64,000 bases of DNA from Clostridium estertheticum. Its GTDB lineage: Bacteria; Bacillota; Clostridia; Clostridiales; Clostridiaceae. The DNA is taken from assembly GCF_026650985.1 (NCBI RefSeq), contig NZ_CP086239.1, positions 2,418,001 through 2,482,000 of the forward strand, read 5' to 3'. Within the stretch, counting starts at the first letter, position 1. The number at the start of each line of letters is the position of its first letter. Under the pieces are notes generated by a model. It made no database searches, had not been told where the DNA came from, and worked only from the letters and a program-made list of their open reading frames with translations. Below, one piece after another: positions 48,401 through 56,753 of this stretch. Position numbers and translations under genes: made by a program.

Positions 48401-48580
48401 AATCTTTAACTGTGGCCCCAGTGCATCTTGTACAATTTGTGCTCCTAATGCGGTTTGTGCTCCTGGCATGACTTGTGCAAATCGAGCGCCATGTATCCCT
48501 AGAACATTACTAAATATATTGATAAATAATGCTGTTGCAAGCAATATAGATATTTTTTTCGTAAATTTTTTTATTCTCAT
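45443..48580 (-). CDS. Exported M16C (presequence protease-like) metallopeptidase
   Basis: About 1045 residues. An N-terminal signal peptide (KKFTKKISILLATALFINIFS) is followed by a short Ala/Gln/Gly-rich segment, then the M16 catalytic domain: the inverted zinc motif HIIEH at 137-141 with downstream Glu in VYNEMKG, then three more M16-type domains, as in the single-chain M16C group. M16C enzymes degrade unstructured peptides. A leading signal peptide is unusual, since many relatives are cytoplasmic, and suggests secretion or surface display. The ATG follows TGAGGGGGAACAAA. Confidence 0.88.
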   Translation of the reverse strand: MRIKKFTKKISILLATALFINIFSNVLGIHGARFAQVMPGAQTALGAQIVQDALGPQLKIGNTKPIISEKREIEVGDNISGFILESKKWLSDIQSTSMTFKHNKSGAKLIYLQNEDENKVFSISFRTPVNDNTGVNHIIEHSVLCGSKDYPVKDPFLIMTKQSLSTFLNAFTGPDFTMYPVASKNEKDFNNLMSVYLDAVFSPNITRDPKILKQEGWHYEVNSKTGDLNYNGIVYNEMKGNYSSPQVLLSNTINQSLFNHNSYKFESGGNPDNIPDLTYEKFIKTYKKYYVPSNSSIYLYGKLDIYNSLKFMNDKYLSKAKKVNVDSEIKLENKYEKKVEKTALYPVAKSASTSNMTYLSANYVIDKTPSAQDILGFQILQEILLNTKSSSLRKTLHDNGIGANVYASFNPSTLQPTFSIIATNANESQKYQFKNLVDDALKQVVKDGFDKETVNSVLSALELSLRTQNSDANRGMNYMLTALNSWNYDINPTEYLEITPSLKKIKAQLSDKYFEKLVQKYLLDNEHNSLVVLKPSNGLNEIKEEALKKKLAAYKKSLSQTQLTSIKKDTDELKKWQGTADSKENLSKLPTLTRRDIKLKEEEIPTIEKIEQGTKVLSHPMFTNGITYYNLYFDSSNVPQNKVLYLKLLASILGNVNTQKYNPMQISNRMMKYTGGMVFNSTAFKSNTNSNEYVPKISICANSLNSTLPEALDLLGEIMNHSVFNDKLRMKALIKTLRVNYESMFVNQGNTLAINRTLSYLSNSGKYKDLNSIPYYDLICDLDDNYESRFDEMVTNLSEVSNIVFNKKGLVVSYTGDEKNYEKFIYNFNKFKETINDKKFTKQIYKFDFSSKNEAFVIPSQVQYVVKAGNFTKSGYTYNGHMKVLENILNSDYLWKELRVKGGAYGGSMNFTKDEVLFYSYRDPNLKETLDTFDGVVKFLKEFSADDKEMTNYIIGTIGNMDYLKGPYAKGILGDNMYFSGTTQKDIQKIRDEVLATTASDIRDLAGLLDVVIKQNLHCVVGSETKINSNKNIFDKIIVPIKKPK

Positions 48581-48757
48581 TTTGTTCCCCCTCAATATAA
48601 AATCTTAATAAAACGATTCTAATGTTATAAATAGTATGTTTTATTTGTATTTTTATATTCGAGACAATAATTAGTATATATACTATATTATTGATATTGA
48701 TAGGTTTTTTTGATTTGTTTTTATAGATATTTTTTCGAATAATTTTATAGAACAAAA

Positions 48758-48789
48758 AAATCTAGCAGATCTTAACATCTACTAGATTT
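48758..48789 (-). terminator. Terminator of the muramidase-like gene
   Basis: AAATCTAG-c-AGAT and its complement pair around CTTAAC; seven T and GTTC follow on the minus strand. Confidence 0.75.
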
Positions 48790-48826
48790 CCTTATATTTT
48801 TACTCACTCAAAACTTATTAAGTAAA

Positions 48827-49756
48827 TTATGCATTTAACATATTTAGCATATCCTGCTTTTCTCTTGTAAATCTATTGTATACACTTTGCTTTACAGCTT
48901 GTGAACTATCTCTAAAATAAACATCAACCTTTTGGCGCTCGTTATATAAATCATTTATAATATTCTTATCACTATTTTTCAAATTAAGTTTTGAGAACAC
49001 TGATAAAGTACCTGTAACACCATGTTGAACCACTGTAGACAGTAGACTTTCTTTTAAAGCATCACTTTTCTTGCTTATATCAAAACCATACTTTTGCTTT
49101 AATTCTGATGCTGCTACATCGTAATAATTTCCTTTTATACTGTTTTGCTGCAATTTTAAAAATTTATCTTTATTAGATAATGCAATACTTGTCCACGTTT
49201 CATCAAAGTTTTTCCCAAATTCATTACCATCTTTGGCTTTTGCTTCTGTTAACCTTGAATAAATTTCTTTATCTTTTATTTTTAGTGAACTTATAAATGA
49301 ATCTAAAGAACCAGTCTTCGATGAAAATTGCCATGCTCCATAAGATTTTCCGCCATAATCACCTAATGTATTGCTTATTGCTGCTGGATTAAGATTAGAT
49401 TCATATTTAGCCGATGTAAACCCCAATCCATTAGAATTAGAATCATTTGATAATGATTTGGAGGCATCTCTCATTTTAGCATTAAAATCACTCAGTGAAT
49501 TTAATGAATCATTTACGCTATAAGAATTTTGATTTGATATAGCACTAGACATTAGTTGTGTCATCATCGAAGTTCCCGAACTATCCATCATTTGAATAAG
49601 CATTGTCTGAAACATGATTTTCTGATTTTCTATTTCCTGATTAACACTACTTGTGCTTGTATCCGAACTTATATTATTAGTATTTGTTTTTGTTTTTGTT
49701 TGTAATTTATATTGGTTCAACATGTTATTAAAAATAATATCTGAAGATAATGCCAT
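48827..49756 (-). CDS. Putative peptidoglycan hydrolase (VgrG3-C/lysozyme-like domain)
   Basis: 309 residues. The first 110 are a Ser/Asn/Gln-rich region with a hydrophobic-methionine stretch (KIMFQTMLIQMMDSSG). From about 115 comes a lysozyme-like domain: TSAKYESNLNPAAISNTLGDYGGKSYGAWQFSSKTGSL contains an early Glu and the GDYGGKSYGAWQ block seen in muramidase-like domains of VgrG3 and some phage enzymes. There is no signal peptide, so it could reach the wall through a holin, the flagellar or another export route, or on lysis. The assignment is by remembered pattern and remains tentative. Confidence 0.5.
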   Translation of the reverse strand: MALSSDIIFNNMLNQYKLQTKTKTNTNNISSDTSTSSVNQEIENQKIMFQTMLIQMMDSSGTSMMTQLMSSAISNQNSYSVNDSLNSLSDFNAKMRDASKSLSNDSNSNGLGFTSAKYESNLNPAAISNTLGDYGGKSYGAWQFSSKTGSLDSFISSLKIKDKEIYSRLTEAKAKDGNEFGKNFDETWTSIALSNKDKFLKLQQNSIKGNYYDVAASELKQKYGFDISKKSDALKESLLSTVVQHGVTGTLSVFSKLNLKNSDKNIINDLYNERQKVDVYFRDSSQAVKQSVYNRFTREKQDMLNMLNA

Positions 49757-50028
49757 GACTATCACCCATTTTAAATAAATTTTTTCTATATGTTTATTAT
49801 CGTATACTTTAAAATAAACTTTATTCTTATAATTAAATATTTTAGAATAATAACATTTTTTTTACACATATTATTATAGATGAAAGTACATTTAATTAGT
49901 TTCTTATTAACAATAATTCATAATAACATAAAACATAATTTGTAGGCAGTGTGCTTATTTATATATTGTAGGTTTTCATGTAATGTTAAATTATTAAGTA
50001 ATTTGTAGAATTATGAAGGGTGAATAAT

Positions 50029-50361
50029 GTGCAAAATGAAATTAATTATGTAAAAGTTGGAACTAGAATAAGGATTGAACGAGAAAAGTTTGATATGACA
50101 AGGGAAAAATTATCGGAGCTCTTAAACCTTTCACCATACTTTCTAGGGCAAATTGAAAGAGGAGAAAGACGAATGAGCATTAACACATTAATAAACATTA
50201 CTGAATGTTTACATGTTTCGATAGATTACTTAATTTTTGAACAGTTAAATGTCAATGCTAATAATGATGCGTTACATTCATTAATTGATAAATGTTCAGA
50301 AAAAGAAATCAAAGTAATTGAAAGCCTTATAAAACTAATAATACCACATTTAGCAAGGTGA
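50029..50361 (+). CDS. Xre/Cro-type helix-turn-helix regulator
   Basis: A protein of about 110 residues with a Cro/CI helix-turn-helix at residues 10-65 (IRIEREKFDMTREKLSELLNLSPYFLGQIERGERRMSINTL), followed by a short hydrophobic C-terminus. GTG after AAGGGTGAATAAT is the likely start; another GTG three codons upstream overlaps the ribosome site. Its target is unknown. The neighbours are a putative muramidase gene (opposite strand) and an unknown gene. Confidence 0.88.
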   Translation: MQNEINYVKVGTRIRIEREKFDMTREKLSELLNLSPYFLGQIERGERRMSINTLINITECLHVSIDYLIFEQLNVNANNDALHSLIDKCSEKEIKVIESLIKLIIPHLAR

Positions 50362-50396
50362 GTGGTATTATTTACCTATGCTTCATAAGATAAATA

Positions 50397-50444
50397 AAAA
50401 ATATACTAACTACATCAGTAGGATATTAGCATATTTTTTATTTA
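50397..50444 (+). terminator. Possible terminator of the regulator gene
   Basis: AAATATACTAA and TTAGCATATTT pair with one mismatch, followed by TTTATTTATTTTTT. It is a weak candidate. Confidence 0.4.
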
Positions 50445-50504
50445 TTTTTTTATATGTAATAATATTCAACAATTTGTATTGATTGCAAATATAAATTCTT
50501 TAAT

Positions 50505-50897
50505 CTAACTCCATTCTTTTAAAATATTTTCCACCTTAATATTGAACAAAATTCTAGAGCATGTCCCACTTAATTTTAATTTTAATAAGTACTCATATTC
50601 TTTAAATTGTAACCCCATTTTTTGTTTGATTCTATTATTTAGAACATCATGAGTATAATCAATCTCTGCATAAGGTATATAATCTATAAGAAAAAACTCC
50701 AATTCTTCCCCGGCAACACCCTTGCTTTTAAAATTATTAGCCATCTTATTAATCATGAACCACTTTTTTATGTTTTCATATTCATTAATCATTTTTTCTA
50801 ATGACATATTATATATAGCTTCCTCTAAAAATGGCACCTCGTAAATGTTATTTACATTCATTACATTTTCTTCTACATCTCCAACAAAATAAAACAT
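50505..50897 (-). CDS. Hypothetical protein, 130 residues
   Basis: A Met/Asn/Glu-rich soluble protein, opening MFYFVGDVEENVMNVNN and containing FFLIDYIPYAEIDY and CSRILFNIKVENILKEW. I do not recognise a domain. ATGGAGGTAAAATAAT before the ATG supports translation. It converges on the Xre regulator gene at its 3' end. No function is assigned. Confidence 0.65.
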   Translation of the reverse strand: MFYFVGDVEENVMNVNNIYEVPFLEEAIYNMSLEKMINEYENIKKWFMINKMANNFKSKGVAGEELEFFLIDYIPYAEIDYTHDVLNNRIKQKMGLQFKEYEYLLKLKLSGTCSRILFNIKVENILKEWS

Positions 50898-51205
50898 ATT
50901 ATTTTACCTCCATAACTTTTATATATACTTTTATATTATTCATTATAATTTTATTTTCCGTAAATATTATAACAAATCTCCATTTTATTTTCTATTAATT
51001 ATTAAAACCATTAAATAAACAATTTCACTTTTATAGCATCATTTCTCATTTTTGTTCCATTGTTATTTCCATTTTAAAGTGCTACTATTAATTTATGTAT
51101 ACATATAAATAAGAACTTAACATTAATAAAATCTAAGAAGTCACTTTTGAATCTTTTTTATATAGATACTTATTCATAAAATAAAATATGATAGGATATG
51201 AAATA
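50898..51205. other. AT-rich intergenic region, about 310 bases
   Basis: Between divergent genes, holding their promoters. I see no recognised element and no further coding sequence. Confidence 0.4.
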
Positions 51206-51784
51206 ATGAGTATGAAAAATATTACAACACTAGCAGATACACAATATTTAAAACTCTACGATGCAGAATATATTAACAAAAACGGGGAATGCAAAAATTG
51301 GTCAATAGCTTCTAGAAAAAACATAGATACATTAAAAAATATCTATTTTAATAAAGCAGAGTGCGCTATAGATGCCGTAATAATAATAGCAACTCACACC
51401 CTTGAAAATAAGTTAGTAATTATAAAACAATTTAGAGTCCCTCTTAATGATTATGTTTATGAAATTCCTGCTGGGCTTATTGATCCTGGTGAGGATTTTA
51501 AAACTACTGTTGCTCGAGAACTAAAGGAAGAAACCGGACTTGATTTGATCCAAATTGATTATTCTAAGACAAAATCACAGGCTTACATTTCAACCGGTAT
51601 GACAGATGAATCCGCTGCACTCGTGTATTGTACTTGCCAAGGTAAAGTCTCCAAAGATTATCTAGAACCTGATGAAGATATTGAGGTTATACTTTTATCC
51701 AAGGCAGAAGCTAAAATTTTAATTGATTCTGATAAGAAAATAGACATTAAGGCTTTTCTTTCAATACAAAACTTTATCGCTTAG
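51206..51784 (+). CDS. NUDIX hydrolase (ADP-ribose pyrophosphatase-like)
   Basis: About 193 residues with a perfect Nudix box near residue 95: GLIDPGE-x7-REL-x-EE-x-GL. The preceding IKQFRVPLNDYVYEIPAG is typical of ADP-ribose pyrophosphatases (NudF-like), which hydrolyse ADP-ribose and related NDP-sugars. AGGATATGAAATA precedes the ATG chosen; another ATG six codons upstream has no ribosome site. It converges on hydA through a shared terminator. Confidence 0.88.
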   Translation: MSMKNITTLADTQYLKLYDAEYINKNGECKNWSIASRKNIDTLKNIYFNKAECAIDAVIIIATHTLENKLVIIKQFRVPLNDYVYEIPAGLIDPGEDFKTTVARELKEETGLDLIQIDYSKTKSQAYISTGMTDESAALVYCTCQGKVSKDYLEPDEDIEVILLSKAEAKILIDSDKKIDIKAFLSIQNFIA

Positions 51785-51830
51785 TTGGATCTAAAGTACA
51801 ATTTATTCTTTCCTCATGAAGTGGTTATAA

Positions 51831-51875
51831 AACAAATCCACCAGAACATTATCTATTCTGATGGATTTGTTTTTT
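51831..51875. terminator. Shared terminator of NUDIX and hydrogenase operons
   Basis: ACAAATCCACCAGAA and TTCTGATGGATTTGT pair over 15 bp with one mismatch; TTTTTTATTT follows on the plus side. Confidence 0.75.
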
Positions 51876-53553
51876 ATTTGTATTCTACATGTAATAACTT
51901 GTGAACCTTATCTTTTAACAAACCTTTATACAATGTATCCATCAGAGGATTTTCCTCTGATCGCCTTATAACATTCATTCTGTCTGCTTCATATAATAAA
52001 GCACCACGTTTTAATTTTCCCTTTGATTTTACAAATGGTTGTCCTGCACCACCAATACATCCGCCAGGACACGCCATAACTTCAACAAAATCATATTGAG
52101 CCTCGCCTGCCTGTATTTTTTTCACAAGTTCATCAGCATTTTTAAGTCCACTTACAACAGCTACATTTATTAAACGTCCACCAACTGTAATACTTGTTTC
52201 TTTAACTCCCTCCATCCCCCTTACTCTAGCGAAAGCAATAGCACGTAATGCAGAAGGTGATTTATCCTCTATTACGCGGCGTATAACAGCCTCAGTTACC
52301 CCACCTGTTACTCCAAATATAACACCAGCTCCACTACTGACACCAAATGGCATATCAACTGCTTCAGGCAATACCTCAGAAAAAACAATACCTGACTCTT
52401 TTATCATTTTAATAAGCTCTTGCGTAGTTATTACATAATCTACATTATTAGCCCCATTCTCTATAAATTCATCTCTTTGTGATTCAAATTTTTTTGCTGT
52501 GCAAGGCATTATTGCCACATGGACAATTCTTTTATTAGATTCCTTATATTGCTCTTTAATTACAGATGCAAACATCTGCATAGGTGAACGACATGTAGAA
52601 ATATTTTTAATTAAACTAGGGTAATTATTTTCAACATAATTTACCCAAGCAGGACAGCACGATGTAAATAATGGTAATTTTTCATCATTCTGAATTCTTG
52701 AAATGAATTCTTTTGTCTCCTCAAGTACTGTAAGATCAGCTCCTGTCGACGTGTCAAAAACTTCATCAACGCCCATTTTCCTAAGACTGCTTACAATTTT
52801 GCCCATAACATTTGCATCATTTTTTATGCCTAATTCCTCACTAATTCCTACACGTACTGCAGGTGCAATCTGAACCACGACTAATGTTTCTATATCACTA
52901 ATATCTTTCCAAAGCCTTTGCGTATCATTTTTCACAATAATTGCGCCAGTAGGACACACTGCTGCGCACTGTCCGCACCCAACGCAATTGGTATCGGCAA
53001 GTGGTACATCAAAAGCCGTTCCTACAGTCATTTTCGAACCTCTATTAACAAAATCAATAGCTCCAACATTTTGCACTTCCTCACACATACGTACACAATC
53101 ACCACATAAAATACACTTACTTTTATCGCGCACTATGCATACTGAAGAGTCATCTATTTTGCTCTTCACAGAAGTGTTACTGAATCTTACTTTTGTTATT
53201 CCAAACTGTTTAGCAAGTTCTTGCAATTTGCACTGACCGCTTTTCTCACATGTAGTACAATCCCTACAATGCGCAGCTAATAGTAATTCAAGTATCATTT
53301 TTTTATATTTACGGAGCTTCGGTGTATTTGTATAAATCTCCATATTAGCCTTTGGGGGAGTAGAGCAGGCCGCTTCCATTCCTCCCCATTTGTTTTCTAC
53401 CATGCACATACGACAGGCACCATACACTGAAAGCTCTGAATAATAACATAAGGTGGGCAAATCAATGCCTGCTTTCCTAACTAACTCAAGAATGTTTTTT
53501 TCTCCATTTATCTCTACAGGAATATCGTCTATAAGCATAAATTGACCAGTCAT
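51874..53553 (-). CDS. hydA: [FeFe]-hydrogenase catalytic subunit (HydA type)
   Basis: 559 residues. An N-terminal [2Fe-2S] domain (Cys36, 47, 50, 63), a His-Cys3 [4Fe-4S] site (H95-x3-C-x2-C-x5-C), two ferredoxin-like [4Fe-4S] clusters (about 147-200), and the H-cluster domain with all three signatures: TSCCPAW (299-300; Cys300 the proton-relay Cys), MPCTAKK (near 350) and ACPGGCIGGAGQP (near 500). It reduces protons or oxidises H2. It follows hydB by 4 bases, so hydC-hydB-hydA is probably a trimeric electron-bifurcating enzyme, using NADH plus ferredoxin. Confidence 0.95.
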   Translation of the reverse strand: MTGQFMLIDDIPVEINGEKNILELVRKAGIDLPTLCYYSELSVYGACRMCMVENKWGGMEAACSTPPKANMEIYTNTPKLRKYKKMILELLLAAHCRDCTTCEKSGQCKLQELAKQFGITKVRFSNTSVKSKIDDSSVCIVRDKSKCILCGDCVRMCEEVQNVGAIDFVNRGSKMTVGTAFDVPLADTNCVGCGQCAAVCPTGAIIVKNDTQRLWKDISDIETLVVVQIAPAVRVGISEELGIKNDANVMGKIVSSLRKMGVDEVFDTSTGADLTVLEETKEFISRIQNDEKLPLFTSCCPAWVNYVENNYPSLIKNISTCRSPMQMFASVIKEQYKESNKRIVHVAIMPCTAKKFESQRDEFIENGANNVDYVITTQELIKMIKESGIVFSEVLPEAVDMPFGVSSGAGVIFGVTGGVTEAVIRRVIEDKSPSALRAIAFARVRGMEGVKETSITVGGRLINVAVVSGLKNADELVKKIQAGEAQYDFVEVMACPGGCIGGAGQPFVKSKGKLKRGALLYEADRMNVIRRSEENPLMDTLYKGLLKDKVHKLLHVEYK

Positions 53554-53557
53554 TATC

Positions 53558-55432
53558 TTAATCCTCCTTTATAGCTTTAAATGTGCAAGCTTCAACACAG
53601 GCACCACACTTAATGCACTTATCTTTGTCAATTGTATATGTTGACTTTATTTTGCCTGAAATCGCATTAACTGGGCAAATCCTTGAGCACTTCGAGCAAC
53701 CCCTGCAAAGTTCTTTATCAATAAATATAGTCTTAAGCCCAACACAAGTTTTTGATGGACATTTCTTTTGATTTATGTGTGTTTCATACTCAGATCTAAA
53801 ATTTTTAATAGTACTAACAACTGGTAATGCAGCTGTTTTTCCAAGACCACATAATGCTGTTTGTGATATGGTATCTGCAAGTTCGAGTAACATGTCGATA
53901 TCTGATGGTTTGCCCTTGCCCGAAGTAATTCCCTGAAGAACTTCAAGCATTCTTTTAGTACCCTCACGGCAAGGAATACATTTTCCACAAGATTCATTTT
54001 GAGTGAATGTCATAAAAAATTTTGCAACCTCAACCATGCATGTATCCTCATCCATAACCACAAGTCCACCTGAGCCTATCATTGCCCCAACTTTTTTTAA
54101 TGAATCAAAATCAAGCCTTAAATCGAGATCTGACGTTATAAGGCATCCCCCTGATGGGCCACCTATCTGGACAGCCTTAAATTTCTTGCCACCCTTAATT
54201 CCTCCACCTATTCCAAATATTATTTCTCTTAACGTCGATCCCATTGGAACTTCAATAAGTCCTGTGTTTTCTATGTTTCCAGTTAAAGCAAAAGCCTTTG
54301 TACCAGGACTGTTTTCAGGTCCTATAGATTTATACCATCTTGCACCTTTATTAATAATTAAAGGAACATTAGCAAATGTTTCTACATTATTAAGTACTGT
54401 TGGTTTAGCAAAAAGTCCTTGCTCAACTGTTCTTGGTGGTTTTACTCTTGGCATTCCTCTTTTTCCTTCAATTGAAGCCGTAAGTGCACTACCCTCACCA
54501 CAAACGAAAGCACCTGCCCCTTTGTTTATTTTAATATCAAAACTAAAGCTTGTACCAAGAATATTATCACCTAAGATACCATAACTTCTTGCTTGACTAA
54601 TAGCATTTTTAAGTCTATTTACAGCAAGAGGATACTCAGCCCGTACATAAATATATCCTTCATGAGACCCACACGCGATAGCCGCAATCATCATACCTTC
54701 AAGTACTCTATGTGGATCTCCCTCCATAAGACTTCTATCCATAAACGCGCCTGGATCACCCTCATCACCATTACATACAATATATTTTATATCGGTTTTC
54801 TGTTTTTTCACCTGTGACCACTTACGGCCTGTAGGAAATCCGCCGCCTCCACGTCCTCTTAAATTAGATTCTTCTATTTCTTTAATGATACTTTCTTCAT
54901 CCATATCAAATAAAGCTTTCTCAAGTGCTGTATATCCTCCTATAGCAAGATATTCTTCTATAGAAGTTGCATCAATATGTCCACAATGTTCAAGTGCTAG
55001 TCTTGTTTGACTCTTATAAAAAGGAATTTCCTCTTGCTTTTTATATATTTTCCCGTTTTTAGTGTATGCAAGCCTCTCAACACACTCATTGTTAAGAATA
55101 GTTTTTTCGAGTATTTCGGCGCAATCCTCTCGTTTTACTTTTATATATAAATATCCCCATGGCTCAATCCTTACAAGCGGTCCCATTTCGCAAAATCCAT
55201 GACATCCACTCTTTTTAATTCCAACTGATTCGTCATGTGGTTCCTTTTGGAGACCTAACTCACAATCTATCCCTTTATCCTTCATAAGCTTTACAAATTC
55301 ATCATAAATTTCAAGTGCACCACCTGCAATACAACCAGTACCTGCACATATAAGGATTTTTTTATGTTGCCTATTAAAACTATCAGCATATTCATTTCTG
55401 ATACTAATTAAATCATTTCTACTAAGAAGCAT
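53558..55432 (-). CDS. hydB: Bifurcating hydrogenase beta subunit (NuoF-like HydB)
   Basis: 624 residues. An N-terminal thioredoxin-like [2Fe-2S] domain (CAGTGCIAGG, SGCHGFCEMGP) is followed by the NuoF flavin core (SNLRGRGGGGFPTGRKW near 195, GDEGDPGAFMDRSLMEGDPH, NADH-binding and the ESCGKCIPCREGTKRM cluster near 475) and a C-terminal pair of [4Fe-4S] ferredoxin motifs (CRGCSKCSRICPVNAI, CIKCGACVEACTFKAI). It is the flavin subunit that takes electrons from NADH or NADPH. It lies one base after hydC and four before hydA, so the three are one operon. Confidence 0.94.
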   Translation of the reverse strand: MLLSRNDLISIRNEYADSFNRQHKKILICAGTGCIAGGALEIYDEFVKLMKDKGIDCELGLQKEPHDESVGIKKSGCHGFCEMGPLVRIEPWGYLYIKVKREDCAEILEKTILNNECVERLAYTKNGKIYKKQEEIPFYKSQTRLALEHCGHIDATSIEEYLAIGGYTALEKALFDMDEESIIKEIEESNLRGRGGGGFPTGRKWSQVKKQKTDIKYIVCNGDEGDPGAFMDRSLMEGDPHRVLEGMMIAAIACGSHEGYIYVRAEYPLAVNRLKNAISQARSYGILGDNILGTSFSFDIKINKGAGAFVCGEGSALTASIEGKRGMPRVKPPRTVEQGLFAKPTVLNNVETFANVPLIINKGARWYKSIGPENSPGTKAFALTGNIENTGLIEVPMGSTLREIIFGIGGGIKGGKKFKAVQIGGPSGGCLITSDLDLRLDFDSLKKVGAMIGSGGLVVMDEDTCMVEVAKFFMTFTQNESCGKCIPCREGTKRMLEVLQGITSGKGKPSDIDMLLELADTISQTALCGLGKTAALPVVSTIKNFRSEYETHINQKKCPSKTCVGLKTIFIDKELCRGCSKCSRICPVNAISGKIKSTYTIDKDKCIKCGACVEACTFKAIKED

Positions 55433-55433
55433 A

Positions 55434-55910
55434 TTATTTTTCCTCCTTAAGTGCGTTTAAAAGTTCCATTGCTTTTTGTGGAGTCATAGCACCATGTACT
55501 TTATCATTAATAGTTATAGCAGGTGCAAGCCCACAAGCGCCAAGACAAGAAACCGTTTCCACTGTAAACCTCAAATCATCCGTTGTAGTCTTCTTTTCTG
55601 ACAATCCTAGCTCTGCTCGCATTTTGTCTAAAATAGGAACAGACTTTCTTACATGACATGCTGTGCCATCACATATTTTTATAACATACGTACCTTTTGG
55701 TTCTAAAGAGAAGTTATCATAAAAAGTTGCCACACCATATATTTTGGCCATACTCATTCCAAGCTTTTCTGAAAAATATGCAAATACCTCTTTAGGTAAA
55801 TACCTATATATTTCCTGCGTGTCTTGTAATATTGCAATAATATTACTAGGTTTATTTTCATGATTTTGGAGTATATTATCTAATTTACTAAAATCAATTT
55901 GTGAACTCAT
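55434..55910 (-). CDS. hydC: Bifurcating hydrogenase gamma subunit (NuoE-like HydC)
   Basis: About 158 residues of the NuoE/thioredoxin-like [2Fe-2S] family. The four cysteine ligands lie in CDGTACHVRKS and VSCLGACGLAPAITIND. It is the first gene of the hydC-hydB-hydA operon. Several in-frame ATG codons exist; the one chosen is six bases after GGGGGA. The promoter was not identified. Confidence 0.93.
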   Translation of the reverse strand: MSSQIDFSKLDNILQNHENKPSNIIAILQDTQEIYRYLPKEVFAYFSEKLGMSMAKIYGVATFYDNFSLEPKGTYVIKICDGTACHVRKSVPILDKMRAELGLSEKKTTTDDLRFTVETVSCLGACGLAPAITINDKVHGAMTPQKAMELLNALKEEK

Positions 55911-56066
55911 CATTCTTCCCCCTAGGCACATTATTATTTTATCTCAACTACATTTTATAATAATTTTCGCAATATTACAACAATCACAATTATTTTTTTT
56001 TGTATTTTATATCCTATAAGAGTATATACTGATAAATTTTTTAATTTCTTTTAAAGATCAAAAACA

Positions 56067-56094
56067 AAAATAGGAAACTCAAATAAGAGTTTCC
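56067..56094 (-). terminator. Terminator of the GGDEF gene
   Basis: GGAAACTC and GAGTTTCC form an 8-bp stem with a 6-nt loop; TATTTTTGTTTTTG follows on the minus strand. Confidence 0.8.
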
Positions 56095-56111
56095 CTCCTT
56101 AGAAAAAAAGT

Positions 56112-56732
56112 TTATTTGTTATATTTTTTAAATAAGCCATCCAATGCTTCTCTTAAAAGAAATGCTTCGGTTTTATCATTTGACTTAGAAAGTTCTGATA
56201 ACCTATCAAGTTGGGTCTTTGTAAAATAACTTGATTTCAGTACCATGCTTTCTGCCTCTGATAAACAAATTCTGTTTCTCCCCTCTTTTTTAGCTCTGAA
56301 AAGACCGCTATCCGCAACCCTAAGAAGATCTATAACATTTTTAGAATCACGTGGATAACTAGCAACTCCAAAGCTTAGAGTAATATTAATATTTTCTGTT
56401 TTAGTTAAACTTTTTAAATCGAAGGTATTATCTGATAAATATCTTCTTATTTCTTCTAAGTCCATAAAGCTTCTCTCTGCACCTTTTTTTACAAGTAACA
56501 AAGTAAATTCGTCACCACTTCTATTTATTAAATCTGTATCAGATAAATTATTACTAAATATAGAAATAACTTTACTAATTACTTCATCTCCTATATCATT
56601 TCCATGAATTTTATTAATATTGTTTAGATTATCAATATCACATGTAACTACACTAAAAGGTCCTTCATTATTTTTAATTAAATCTTTAACCCTTGATGTT
56701 ATTTCATCTATAGAAATTAGTGTTTTATCCAT
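56112..56732 (-). CDS. GGDEF diguanylate cyclase domain with C-terminal RHH-like tail
   Basis: 206 residues. The first 160 are a GGDEF domain, FSVVTCDIDNLNNINKIHG, active-site SGDEF at 72-76 (a tolerated variant of GGDEF), SFGVASYP and ADSGLFRAKKEGRN. The last 40 (about 165-206, YFTKTQLDRLSELSKSNDKTEAFLLREALDGLF) look like a ribbon-helix-helix DNA-binding unit. A cyclic-di-GMP synthase fused to a DNA-binding tail is uncommon. There is no sensor domain or membrane segment. It ends 21 bases before the ClC gene ends. Confidence 0.82.
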   Translation of the reverse strand: MDKTLISIDEITSRVKDLIKNNEGPFSVVTCDIDNLNNINKIHGNDIGDEVISKVISIFSNNLSDTDLINRSGDEFTLLLVKKGAERSFMDLEEIRRYLSDNTFDLKSLTKTENINITLSFGVASYPRDSKNVIDLLRVADSGLFRAKKEGRNRICLSEAESMVLKSSYFTKTQLDRLSELSKSNDKTEAFLLREALDGLFKKYNK

Positions 56733-56753
56733 AATAACTTCTCCTTAAAATCC

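Noticed and set aside
48510-48755. Minus-strand frame of 81 residues upstream of the M16 protease
   Set aside because: It overlaps the start of a strongly supported gene, has random AT-rich composition and no ribosome site.
54003-54584. Open frame of 193 residues on the plus strand inside hydB
   Set aside because: It is the antisense shadow of the NuoF-like gene, Pro/Ser/Ile-rich from reversed codons, with no ribosome site.
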